In this document: positions 13,804-26,352 of the stretch, piece after piece
Position numbering within the stretch: the first letter of the stretch is position 1
Layout: each line of letters begins with the position of its first letter
From: Mansonella perstans
Lineage: Eukaryota > Nematoda > Chromadorea > Rhabditida > Onchocercidae
DNA length: 64,000 nucleotides
Direction: 5' to 3'
NCBI GenBank assembly: GCA_037074765.1
Contig: JBAMDO010000216.1
Span: forward strand, 1-64,000
Position numbers and translations under genes: made by a program
Notes under the pieces: model-generated
What the model saw: the letters and a program-made list of their open reading frames with translations, nothing else
Told to the model about the DNA's origin: nothing
Database searches by the model: none

Positions 13804-13969
13804 CTGGTACCAAATTAAATGGTTTTTTGTTATTCCGAATACTGCGGTTCTCTTGGTTAGTATCAGAATGTTGGCGTTGATAATAACGATGCCATTTATC
13901 CTCAGACATTGTGCTAACTTTTTGTGACTGAGATAACCACAAAGCGTCAACCATTCAGATTATTGATTC
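13804..13969 (-). CDS. Candidate first coding exon, unrecognised gene (repeat copy 2)
   Basis: Same exon-like unit as 2997-3162: acceptor, ATG at 13954, 50 codons, then a GTGAGT donor in phase 1. The only difference in the coding part is GAT to GAC (Asp, silent). If a gene continues downstream on the minus strand, candidate exons lie at about 10.64-10.83 kb and 8.16-8.87 kb, but the phases I tried did not give one convincing chain. No function can be proposed. Confidence 0.35.
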
Positions 13970-15086
13970 CTGAAATGCATATGAAAAGAATTGTTAAGTT
14001 TGCTTAAATTTGTGGTGTTTTCCCACGAAATATTTAAATTGTTTCCAAATTAACAACAAAATGCTGCAAATTTGCTCTGAAATTGTGAAAATGGTGGTTT
14101 GAAATTCGCAAGGATGAAATAAAAATAGGAAGAACGAAAAATGAGCAAAGTGGCTGAAAAATATAAATTTTCTAAAATAAAAATAGCCCATTACTTACAC
14201 AGCTAAGAGTTTATTAACATTTCAAAGAGAAACAAAAACATAAACGAATAAATGACGAATTGTCGAAAGCAAATTTTAAGTTTAAAAGAAAGAAAACAGA
14301 ATGCTCCAAATATCTTAATTTACATCAAAGTAAACGAGTTTGACACAATTCAAGATGCATCTCTTATTTGTTTTAATTTATGTCCACTTTAACATTACTT
14401 GCTAGCAATCAGAAGAGATAAAATCGCTTTATTTTCATAAAAGCAATTGGATAAATCCAAATGAATTGAAATAACCCATAAAAGTACTTGATAAGTTTTT
14501 ACGAATGTTTCATATTAGAAGAGTGAAATACTGCAGCTGAAACATTATTTCGAACCCTGAAGCGATTAGTCTGATATTGTAACTATTTCATGAATGTTTC
14601 TTTTTAAATAATTAAATATTTCCTGACTTCTGGCTTACTTCCTCCCGTAACACTGATTACATCATTTATTAATTGAATACAGAAACTGCTATAACCGAAG
14701 TTCAAAGTATTGTTTTAAAAATAAAAAATTCACCAAAAATTTTTTTAAAGGATATTAATAAAAATAGTAATGCAAAAAATGTTTTCAAATTTACAATATA
14801 CAATAACAACTTGAGATAAAGTGCACAGAAATATTTTATGAAAGAATAGAAATTTAGAAACAAATGAATCATAGAAGAAACAAAAGGTACTGGAATTAAA
14901 TATCCACTGGAATACATCAAGTAGGAAGTATGTCAACTGTTTTGCATTGACAAGTTCATAGGTAAAGTAAGTGAAATGAATAAAATAGAAAATTTTTGCT
15001 TTGAAACTGCAATTTGATTTTTGTTTAACTTTTTTACAACTTAAAAGGATTAAGAATAAGGATAAAATGGAAAAGGAAATGAAATG

Positions 15087-15275
15087 AAGAAATGTATTTT
15101 GTCTTTGTGCACTGAATGCTTTGCAACAAGCCTTAGTACGCTCTTTACTAATAAATCTGGAGAGGAGCAGTATAAAAATTTTAGTATGAAACGATCAAAT
15201 AAAAGTAAGCAATCGGCCAATCTGTTTTAAGATCAAAAATTTAACTCAATGACGTGTGAAAATTATTCTTGGCCA
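15087..15275. repeat. Diverged repeat, copy at the right edge of the 4.1-kb duplication
   Basis: Relative of 9412-9600. It begins exactly where copy 2 of the 4.1-kb block ends, so the older repeat marks one breakpoint of the recent rearrangement. Confidence 0.75.
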
Positions 15276-16320
15276 CAGCCTAGATAATAAACTTTAGCAC
15301 TAAATTTTCAAGTTTTGTTTTCTAAAATTTTTCAATATTTATGAACCATTTACGAACCACTTACATATTCTTCTGCAATTTGCCCTTCTGTCATTCAAAA
15401 TTCGTTAGAATAATTTAAATTCCAGTTAAATTACTTCTATCTGTTAACTTAATTTAGTCAATTAATTGAATCTAATGATCAGATTAAGATTGTTGGGCAG
15501 CCTAGTCGAAACATCGTCTTGCAAAGTGTGGCCCCCTGTTATTTGGTGTTTTGCTATTTCTTAATTACTTTTTTCTATTTGATACGATAAATTAAGTGGA
15601 ATATTAATGAATATGTTATCCTGGATATCTGCAAGTACACTGTGACCGATTCTATGCTTGGTCTTGATTTGAGTCAATTATTTTAAATGATTGCGGGTGA
15701 TCGGGATCATCCGATGTTCCATAATAGAGAAATCGATAATTAAATGATTTATATTACAACTGCTCTACTTTTTTAAATTTTATCTTAATCGAGGACAGTT
15801 TTGTTTGAAATCACTATTCAACACTGTCAGTTCATCTTTTTCATCTACTAGTTGCGAAAATCGAGTGTTACATTCATTTAAGTAAAATTAATTAGAATAT
15901 AGCTAGTGAAAGCCACAAAGCCATAATTAATTAGGAATGTACTTTAAAAAAAGTGAATTTTATCAAAGTTTGCCATCATTATGGGATGAAATTTAATATT
16001 TCACTATTCGTCAAATTTATTAAAATCGAATTTCAAACCAATGACTTATTAACAAGAATCAATTAAAATAAAACAGTTGTTCCATGAAATTTGTTTTGAA
16101 AAGAAAAATAAGTAAACCGATTACATTTGCGAGTGTTAAGTATATAATCTGTAGAAAAACTTATGATTAAGCATGAAAAAAAAAATCGAAAAATTCAAAA
16201 TCAATTTAAGCTAGTGAGAATGATTACCATGGCAACATTTGGTAGAACAAGCATTTTCAATAGCTATTTCATTTTGGCCAAGTAATCAATGGATTTCAGT
16301 TTTTTCTGATTATTCTTTCC
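15276..16320. other. Intergenic region upstream of WDR35
   Basis: AT-rich, without a supported ORF. A GC-richer stretch lies near 15.49-15.72 kb. The promoter of the WDR35 gene probably lies here or further upstream, but no promoter element can be recognised by eye. Confidence 0.5.
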
Positions 16321-16322
16321 AG
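16308..16322 (+). promoter_or_regulatory. Probable trans-splice acceptor of WDR35
   Basis: TTATTCTTTCCAG ends at 16322, 11 bases before the ATG at 16334. No upstream coding exon in the right frame was found. In nematodes a pyrimidine-rich acceptor this close to the first ATG is typical of spliced-leader addition (inference). Confidence 0.55.
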
Positions 16323-16333
16323 AGCAGGACTAT

Positions 16334-19300
16334 ATGATATTTGTATACTTGAGCAAAAAGGTTCCATTTTGATCTTTTATTTTTTCACTAAAAAAACTTA
16401 AAAAAGTAATCGCATTTCATTAATTTTTGCTGAATAAATTACCAAAATTGGCATTTTCCAGGTGAGATCTTACGGTTGCACTTCATAAAGATATTTTCGT
16501 ATGAAAGTAATGGAATTTTATATGAAAACGATATGAAATTAAAAAAAAGCACTTCAGATTTTTAACAATGAAATTTTGATTGGATTTTCAAAATATGTAC
16601 GCCATAATATTTCAGATTTCAATTCCAAATAGCACTAAATTATATTGTGCATCATGGATGAAAACGTCGGGATATATTGCAACCGGTGGAGATCAGGGAC
16701 TATTAAAAATTCTCAAATTACCAGCAAGTTTGTTTTCTTTTAATTTCTTTTGAAAATTTCTAAGAAAATGCAAGTACTGAAGTTTTCAATTTGAATGAGA
16801 AAAAATAACAAATACGACTGTTATAAATACCTCACATTTCATAAAATATCCAAGATCTTTTTAACTCCGTTTTGTATAAAAAAAAATAATTCAGCCATTA
16901 AAATTTCCTTATTTTTTATTCATTTTCTTAACTGTAAACAAATTGTTTAATTACTGGTAAATAGCTAAGGTAAATTTGCAGAGAGCAACAGTGCATCAGC
17001 GACAGCAACATCGACCAGTTTATCAATGAACCAAAATTTAGATGGACATTCGAACATTGTTCATACAGCGGAATGGAATGAACACTGTCAAAAGTTGACA
17101 ACATGTGACAGTAATGGCTTGATAATTGTTTGGTTGACCCAAAGTGATAGTTGGTATGAAGAAATGATTAATAAGAGGAATAATTCCGCTGCAGTCGGGA
17201 TGGCATGGAGTCACAATGGTAATAAAATTGCTATCGCTTATGAGGATGGTTTGTTGAAATTTTTTATTAAAATTAATTACTTTCATTTAACTTTAAGCTG
17301 TAATTAGAGAATTACGGTTTAAATAATTGTCCCGCTTTTTAAAACAGGTGATACCTGTCTAACTGCAAGCTGTTTTAGGTGGGAAGGAAGGATATAAGTT
17401 GATTGATCTGATTCAGATAAGTTGATAGAGTTGACAAATGATCTTGAGAACATAAAATGCCGCATATAAGAAACGAACAGAGAAGTGAAAGAAGTGGGAA
17501 TGCACAGGATACACGTGGGAATACATGGGAATATAGGGGAATAGTTGGACTTATCTTTTTTATTTAGAAGTGAAATCAATAAATTTTCATTTTTTTCGAA
17601 AGAGAAAATCAAAGAAATTTTTTTCTAACGAACTGAGTGGATCCATTACTCTAAAAGACCTATTCTTTAAAAAAAAAATAGCAAAAATTTAAATTGAAAT
17701 AAAGAACACATGTTCAACAAAGAATACATTGAAATCCTTTGTTCGTTTAACCAGTTAGCAATTTCATAAAATTATTCCGGTTTTAGGAAAATTTCAAATC
17801 ATAACTGATGTCATTTCCTGTCTTCCAGGACAAGCAATTGTTGGTTCGGTTGACGGAAATTGTTTGTGGAACAAAAATGTTGCCAATAATTTGGTTGCAC
17901 TATGTGTAAATCTTTTTCTCGTAGTTTAACTCAAAAAAAATGATAAAAAATATAGTTTACTAAATTTTAATATCTCTGATAATTCTGAAAAAGCGAAAAA
18001 AAGCATAAAAAGATTACTTTAAAAATGCATTTATTAATTTTAATCCCAATTAGTTGTACCATACATTTGATATTAAGTCTGAAAACCTAAATTTGAATGA
18101 TGAATTCAATTTACTTTCAAGAAATTTTTCTGCATTTTCAAATTATTTTGAGACGTTCTTTTTTGAATCGTTATAAAATTCAGAATATTTCAGTGGTCAG
18201 GTGATTCGTCGTTGATACTGTTTGGATTGATGGACGGTGAAATACAGGCGTACGATGCGACAGGTGGATTTGTATGTAAATTGCACATGGCTTGCATCGA
18301 AAATGTTGAATTAGAAACAGCTTTAAATAGTAAGCTATTATTTATTTTCAACCAGTTGAAGATTCCCTCAACTATAAGCTTATTTTCGCAGTCCATCATC
18401 GATTAAATAATCGAAATTAGATGAGATTATAAGTTAAAATTTCATTTCAGAAGATTTGCGCCGTATCACGATTGTTTCTATGGAATGGTTTACTCCACTA
18501 TCTCAACCAAATGAATATTCAAACAGTTGTCAGGCTGGTTTTGGCTAATTTAACAATTAATTTAATTTTTTTTTTTAAATCTATAAATCTATAAATTTAA
18601 AAAATCTATAAATTTCGAGATAAAAATGACAAAGAACAATTGCAAAGCATTTTGAACACTACACTGCTTCTTCTTTCATCATTAGATTTATTAACTGCTG
18701 AATTTCCGGCATCACGACGATGTTATATTCCGGATGATCGACCACGATTTCTTGTGGCATATAATCATGGTATTGTACAGTTGATGAGGCATGAAAATGA
18801 TTCAAGTTAGCATTTTATACAGATCCAATTATTAAATTACCAAATGTGATTCCTAATAATTATTATTGACTTACGCAGATCCCGTTATTATAAAACTGCC
18901 GAATATGATTCTTAGCAAAGCTCGTTGGTCACCGAATGGCTCAATGCTTGCAATTTGTGGCTCACGAACAGATTCAAAAGATGAAAAATGTGTGGTACAT
19001 TTTGCTACTGCTTACGGCGAGGTTAAATAATTTTGTCAGTCCATATGCACATACTTTATTTTTGGTGATTTCGATTGATTGCAGATCTAGAGTTTAATGA
19101 TTTAGTGATTTCAATGTATCTTGATTATCTTATCAACTTACTTTAAAAAATTTTTGGCTTGAAAATATTTTTTTGATCGAATTAATTGTCTGACAGCAAA
19201 AAGAAGCAAGAAAAAAATTTTTAAAAACTATTTTGAAAAATTCTTGCTTTTTGGCATTTTCTCACTTGGCTCCAATAACAGAGATATTTTTCAATTTTTA

Positions 19301-22300
19301 GCCTTTAAGAAATTTGCCAATACCAGGAAGAACAATTGCTGATATATCTTGGGAAGGCGATGGTTTACGACTTTGTGCGGCAGTTGATAGCCATTTATTT
19401 TTTGCTAATATTCGACCAGATTATAAAGTAAGCACTACAAATGTTCCCGTTAAAACGATATATATCCTTAAGAGAAATTTAAGACAACTAAAAATTATCG
19501 AAAACAAAGTAATAAAATTCGTTTTGTGACATTCTACAGTTTATCATACTTCACAGAAATAATCATAGAATAATGTAATCTGGCTTACGCCAAACATTTT
19601 ACAGTATAATTATATCGGTTTTTCCGACAGCAATATTACTTGATCTCTTTCAAAATACTGCAGCGAGGAACTATAATAACTGTTCTACAGTACAGTAATT
19701 TCTGAACAGCTTTAAAAATTTTATTTCTCAGTGGGCTTATTGTGGCCAAACGGTGATTTATTCGTACGAAAGGATGGATAGCAAAGAGCATTGTGTGGTG
19801 TTTTTTCAAACAAAACTTGACGAAGCCTTTTTGCAATGCGTTAAACCGATAGTTGCATTGGCTGCTTCCAAAGAATATTGCATTTTGATAACACGTGTGG
19901 AGCATCAAGTTGGCCAGGTTTCTAATCTGTCACTGCTACCATTCACTTATCTTTCATCTGTTGCAATTCACAATTTTTAACTTAGCTCTTAACCACTCAA
20001 TTTGGACCGCCTCATGAATTCCATCTGTAAAATGTTGTAAGATACAAGATGCTGTTAAATTGCATTTAAGAAATTAAGCAATTAGGTGCTTAAATAAACA
20101 TTTTTGGATGGTTACTAAAATGAAAGTATCTATTTTTCAGTATCTGTTACAAATTTGCAACGGTATCGGGACAACAATCGATTCCAAATATATCAATCTA
20201 GAGCCAAGGCATGTAGTGATGAACGATACTGAAGTTGTGATTGCAAACAATTTATCATTTACCATTTGGCAGTTCAATATCCCGTGTGCTACAATTCGAG
20301 AATTCGATCTCAGTGCTGATTTAATTTCAAGTGATCAGAAGTAAGTATTCACTTTTCATTTTTTGAGTCAACTGAAGTCAAATCTCTCGATAATTTAACA
20401 ATTATTTTATCGGATATTCAACGCTGGAATTTTTCTAATATTTATTTCATTGCTACTTCAAATAGATTTTGAAATACTAATGAAATTTCAGGCTGTATTA
20501 TGTCGACGAAAATGATGAAATTGATGTAACTTCATCGAATACTGTGCGAGGACGATCCCAAGTATTGTTGTTTTTTACTTTGAATAACAAAACATTCAGT
20601 TATATCGCATTTCATCACATATCGCAGCAATATTTCATCAATAGCATATATCATTCCTCATTTACCCAAGAAACGCTAAGTTATTTAAAATTAGGCATAG
20701 ATGCCCGTTAAATACTCGTTTACATATACTTGTCCAAAAATCTGTCCTCGTGATCGTTACTAGAGATTCATTTCAGCGGCAAGACGATGAAATAAGTGCA
20801 ATGGCAGTCTCGAAAGAGTTCATTCTCATTGTAAGTTTTTGAATTCAAATTTCTCTTCAACCATATTCTTGGAAATGTTTTCAAAAATTGATTCTATTTA
20901 ACATGCACAGATTCTCTATTCTTAATAAATTTTCCAGTTTTTTCTTGCATTTAGAAACAATTCCCAACTATATTTTTAACGAGTAGAGTATTTTTTCACC
21001 CAACCACAAAAATTTAGTGATTATAAGTAATAAAATTGATCCGAGATTTTGCATACTAATAACACTGCAATGGGTTTTTGCTTCTGAGCATAATATTGAG
21101 ATGAATAAAGTATACTAACAATAGTACTTGAGAATGGAGAGAAAAAAGAGAAATAATTGCAGTCTCGAAATTCTGGAATGGCTAATTATTATTCATTACC
21201 AGAAGTAAAATTGCAATCAACTCTTAACTTGGGTTGTCGTGCGGAAAAATTGGAATTGAACTGCAATGGAACACGTATAGCTGCACTCACTGCTAAAGGA
21301 TTAAAGCTATTCGAATTAAATGATAATAACACGATATCATTGTATTTTGAACGAAGCGATGTTTGGAATATTAAATGGGATTCGGTAATCATACCATTTT
21401 AAAATTAATTTTTTTATTGCATCCAGTATTTGGGAAGAGGGAAAAAAGAGATAGGAAATTCTTAAGCATGTATTCAATGATTCATTTTTCATATGCTCAA
21501 CAGCTGGAAGAGTAAGTGAAGGAAGAATTTCAGAAATGAAATCTAGGCACAGCTAAGTGACTTGAACTAGACTAAATATAGATTTTTATTCATGCGTTCG
21601 CATTCTTTTGTTATTCCGTCATGTTTTTTTGCCCACTGAAAGAAAAAAGCGAGAACAGATGAATGGGTGTGTGTAAATCAATTTGCATTAAATAAATATG
21701 AAAAATGCTGATTTCGAGTATAAAATTAATAAGCATTAGATTGTCGGAATTTCCAACAGTATCAATTATTTCAGGAAAAAGATGATACGATAGCGATGAT
21801 GGAAAAAACCAGACTGTATGTTGTGAGAAATAAAGAAACTGAAGAACCGATTGTTAACAACGGTTACATTTGCTCTTTCAAAAATCTCATCGTTCGTACC
21901 GTACTCCTGGATGAACTGATGAAAAACCCTGAAACACCACATAAATCATTTATAATCGATGTCGAAGTTAAGGTGACTTAATAATTAACTTTCATTTATC
22001 TCCTATGAAATAAATTACTAATGCTGTGTAACTATTTATCTTTTCATTTTGGATATAAATAAATACAGCCATCAAGAATTTCAAAAAAATTAGTTTTTCT
22101 GGATTTTGTTTCTAGTTGCTTCGAAATGTGAAAAATCTTCTGAAGACGATGAAAATTAACGAAGCAACAGCATTTATCGAAAAGAACAGCCATCCCAAGT
22201 TATGGTCGTTACTAGCTGAGATAGCGTTAAATCGTCTGGATACAGCTGTTGCGGAACATGCATTTGTGATGTTGAAGGATTATGCCGGAATACAACTCAT

Positions 22301-25300
22301 CAAGCGGATTGGTGCATTACAAGTACGTCACATCATTAACTGACAATTTGATTTATTTTATTCACCAATTGATCTATTCATTCTGTTTTGTCCTCTTTGA
22401 TATTATCATTTATCATTTTAATTACTCTGAAAAAAATCCACTAAGAAATTTCGTCATCCTCGCACAAATATTTTCAGCATGATGGATTCAAAAAAGCGGA
22501 AGTAGCAACATTTTATGGACGCATCGATGAGGCAGAAAAAATTTACATGGAGAATGATCGGCGTGATTTAGCAATTGAACTTCGGAAAAAAATGAACGAC
22601 TGGTTTCGAATTGTAGAAATTTTGCAAAAAAGTAGACAACCAGGTGATGATGAGCTGCTGAAGAAGGCATGGAATAATGTTGGTGATTATTATGCTGAAC
22701 GACAGAAGTGGTAAGATGTTGGCAATGATTAGATTCAGCATATCGTATTGTAATGTGTGATGACGTGTGATAATCTAATTTAGAAATTTTTGCCATTATT
22801 TTAAGCGAGTAATATTTAACATCCTTGATAAGTTTTGCATCTTATCACTGTGTTAATATGTTACTTAAATTACTTAAATGAAGAGATATAGAGAGAGAAA
22901 TATAACAGCTTATACGATAATAAAATAATATAAATTTTATTTACTGCTAAGTTTAAAAAAGAAAAAGCTCATTTTAGGAAACAAGCAGAGAGTTATTATG
23001 AAAAAGGAGAAAATCATGAACAATTGATTCGATGCTATCTTATGGATGATAATTATGATAAATTGGAGATGTTGGCAAAACGCTTACCCGATGAAGATAA
23101 GCTTATCGCGGTAAATCTTTAGGATTCTAAGTTTTAATCTCTTGTTTCCAACAACCAACTATTTCACTTTATTGTTTATGACTGATTCATTATGAATTAA
23201 TAGCTGATAATTTTTCAATTATTAATCTTCAGAACAATGTTCACTATATTTCCTAGTATGGGATCAAAATCACTTTTTCTTTTGCAATAGGAAAATGACA
23301 GATTAATGAATCAATAAATTATAATTAAAATATAAATAAGAAAAGAAATTTTTGGATACTTTATGTATCTACTTAACTAATTTTTTGTTGTTTGCATTGC
23401 CATGACATTAGTGATTATGTAAATTTAATCGCAGGATATTGGTGAAATTTTCGTCAATGCTGGTTTATGTGAACAAGCTGTGCAATGTTTCGTACGGGTA
23501 TTCCAAAATAATTTTTTTTGCATGCCAGTTTCTTATCATTTGAGGCCTAAAACTTAACAAATTTTTATAAGATAGAAAGAATTTGAATGCAGTTCTGACT
23601 TCTTTTTTACACTTTCGAAATCTAACTGGATTATTCAGGAAGAGACGAGTGCTATATCGATAATATTTTGATTCCTGTAATTGATTAGTAAAAGTATAAA
23701 AATGAAACGAGACTGTTATGCAATCATCTAGAATGACAATCATTCTTCGAATGTGACAGCTTTCATGCAGAAGTGTCACGGTGAAATATTTTATAAGTGA
23801 TCCATCATACTATTTGAAAAGCGATTATATGATGGATATATTTCGGTCAATCATTTAGTGTGCTATGCTAAACGAAGCATTAGATGCTTGCATACAGTTA
23901 AATCAATGGGAACAAGCGGTTCAACTGTCTAAGACCTATAATCTTCGTGATGTCCACTTATTGCTTAGTCGGTATGCTGAGCAGTTAACAGGTATTAACA
24001 GTTATTTCAAGATCGAATTTCATTAATTCTCATTACGTCTCTTCTACATTTGCTATTTCGTACAACATACCTATGAGGCGTTTCGGTTCATTGAAAATAA
24101 TATCGTCTTTGATAAATGAACGACATTACTTATATATCTCACAAAATATACCAGGAAAATCTTTGCTAAGAATTATCTAAGTTCGGAGATATAACAACGA
24201 ATGTAAATGATCGGAAGTCAATCAATTTTGTTATGCCTCAATATTGTGTCATTTTAAACTATCAAAATAGAAAAATTTTTAAATATGGGTGTTTTAAACA
24301 AATGTCAAGAAAAATTATACACAATAGGATGGGCGAAGCAATTAAGGAAGTGATAATTGTTGTGTTGCAGGAAGCAATGAGAAAACCTTAGCAGCTGTAC
24401 AACTTTATAGAAGAGCCGGCAAATATTTGGAAGCAGCTCGCATTATTTTTGATGTAAGTCATCTTTCGCTTTGAACTATTACTATTTCTGATCATTTGTA
24501 TAATTATTTTTGACTTTTGCATCTGAAAATAAGAAGACTAACATATTGCATCATTCACCTTGAAACTTATTTTAGCAAAATATATCAAAAATCTTTGCAA
24601 GATTTTACCAGATAAAATATCGGAATCTTTAAATGGAATAGCACATCAAATGATTCTTCCATCAGAAAATGCAATTTTTTTGCCTAAGTAGTTTATATTC
24701 AATGTCTTGAATATCTATTTCTTTTTTGCAAGGAATAGAAATCTGTTTATTATTTATATTTTCAGATTGCAAACAATGAACGTTTAAAGCAAGCTGAAGT
24801 TTTACGCTTAAAAAAACTTTACGTAATGGGCGCTCTTCTTGTTGAACAGTATCATGAACAAAGGAAATTGGAAATTGCCAAGGAATCAACAAACAAATCT
24901 GATGTCAGGCTTCCGTAAAAATTCTTCCATACAAGATAATCTGATATTTATGAAGCAGATGTTATATTCCAATAATTTCCTCTCCTTCTTTTCCTACCGG
25001 TCGGAAACTTCTCTCTTCTTATCAGTCTAAAACTACTCTTTATGTTGGGATTTGTATAAAACGTAAATTTTGACCGTGTTTTCTACATTTATCCACCAAT
25101 TCAGTTACTGTAAAATTTCAAAAAAAAAAAAAAAAAAAAAAAAAAAACAGAACATTGACTTAACAAAATTGCTGAATATTTGCAAAAATTATCAGATTTC
25201 TGGAAGAAAATATTTGTATTTTAGGCAAAAATAGCTTTAAAAGGATTGCTGGACGAAGATAGTAAAATTTCGCTGGCTGATAGCACTATCATTGATAATT

Positions 25301-26352
25301 CATGGCGAGGTGCTGAAGCATATCATTTTTATATGCTTGCACATCGGCAACTCTATAAAGGTCCCGCTTTTGTGACCTGAAATATACAAATTTGTGCAAT
25401 TTTATGATTTAATTACTTGTTGAAATCATAAGAATTAAGCAGTTATTGTTTTGACAAAAACGAATAACAAACAATGCTTATCAACTTGGGGAATCACTAA
25501 TTTAAGTGGATATTTTGATTGAAAAACATTGTAATATTTGATTATACCCTATAATTCATACTAAATTTATACCATTGCCTTTATGATGCTAAAGTTTTGC
25601 TTTTTAACAGTAAACTTGTTTTCTTCGTACAAGAGATTCGTTCCTTGTCAAAAATTTTGTAAATTTTTTTTATTGGAATGAATAAACAAAAATTTATAGG
25701 TGATGCGGATAATGCAATGATAACAGCATTGCATTTGACGGATTATGAAGATATTATCGAGCCAGCCGAAATTTATTCCCTCCTTGGTAAGTTATGTGTA
25801 AAATTCTTTTTTCTCTTGATAGGATTGACAGCAAAACTTGATTTTGACGTTTTAAATAAAATGCGGAATGCTATGTGGATGTTTTCTTTAAATAAATTTC
25901 TAATTAAATTCTTTGTAGCTTTATCGAGTTGCGCCACGCGTCAGTTTGCAGTATGCAGTCGTGCATTCATCAAATTAGAAAGTTTGGAAACATTTACAAC
26001 AGATGAGAGGGAAACTTATAAGAAACTTGCCATAAAAATCTTCACTAAGTAGGTTTAACTTTTGTTTCGAAAAATCGACAAAAATAAAGACACTAATCAA
26101 TAATTTCTTAGATATCCACCGAAAGACACACGAATGAATAAAGTGGAATGCACAGGATGTTATGCGCAAATTCAAGATTATTGTCAAATATGCCCATTAT
26201 GTGATATTAAATTTCCGACATGTGTGGTAACCGGTCGACCGCTTCTCGTTCAGCAGTTTTGGCTCTGCCCAACCTGCAAGCATTGTGCTTATGAGAAAGA
26301 AATTAATTTGCTGCAATTCTGTCCATTATGTCATAGAAACTTACGATCATAA
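16334..26352 (+). CDS. WDR35: WDR35/IFT121, intraflagellar transport complex A subunit
   Basis: Subunit of IFT-A, which drives retrograde transport in cilia and entry of membrane proteins; C. elegans IFTA-1 is the orthologue and nematodes have cilia only on sensory neurons. I place 26 exons: 16334-16360, 16616-16727, 16982-17248, 17829-17905, 18194-18329, 18451-18537, 18686-18805, 18879-19021, 19302-19427, 19732-19917, 20141-20340, 20492-20561, 20777-20830, 21163-21384, 21775-21972, 22116-22322, 22478-22710, 22978-23110, 23435-23497, 23859-23991, 24371-24453, 24766-24903, 25225-25360, 25700-25786, 25919-26048, 26112-26352. All phases agree and give 1202 aa, against about 1180 in human. The start MIFVYLSKK matches the family N-terminus. 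Two WD40 propellers fill roughly residues 1-650 ([20 protein letters not shown]), followed by TPR-like helices ([26 protein letters not shown]) and a C-terminal zinc ribbon of CxxC pairs. The donor of exon 22 (GAT|GTCAGG) is the weakest junction. Confidence 0.95.
19494..19630 (-). mobile_element. Truncated TIR-element fragment in a WDR35 intron
   Basis: Inside intron 9 (19428-19731). Its reverse complement reads GTCGGAAAAACCGATATAAT, then a GCCAGATTACATTAT block, then a stretch nearly identical to 570-660 in the 4.1-kb repeat (TGATTATTTCTGTGAAGTAT). One end has the terminal inverted repeat seen at 56821; the other end is truncated in ATTATCGAAAACAAAG. It lies within an intron and should not affect the protein. 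Confidence 0.75.
25120..25147 (+). repeat. Poly(A) run in a WDR35 intron
   Basis: About 28 consecutive A residues within intron 22, a likely length-polymorphic tract and a possible site of sequencing or assembly error. Confidence 0.9.

Larger units (their letters stand above)
10963..15089. repeat. 4.1-kb direct repeat, copy 2
   Basis: Second copy of the block at 159-4284. Its left edge follows a TTTTTTTGCATACAAG stretch unrelated to the left flank of copy 1. Its right edge joins, through the shared bases AAG, to sequence that is a diverged relative of 9412-9600 and not to the sequence that follows copy 1. The near identity means the duplication is recent or only apparent. Confidence 0.95.

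Noticed and set aside
22488..22796. 102-codon antisense ORF
   Set aside because: It lies over WDR35 exon 17, whose sense frame has clear homology.
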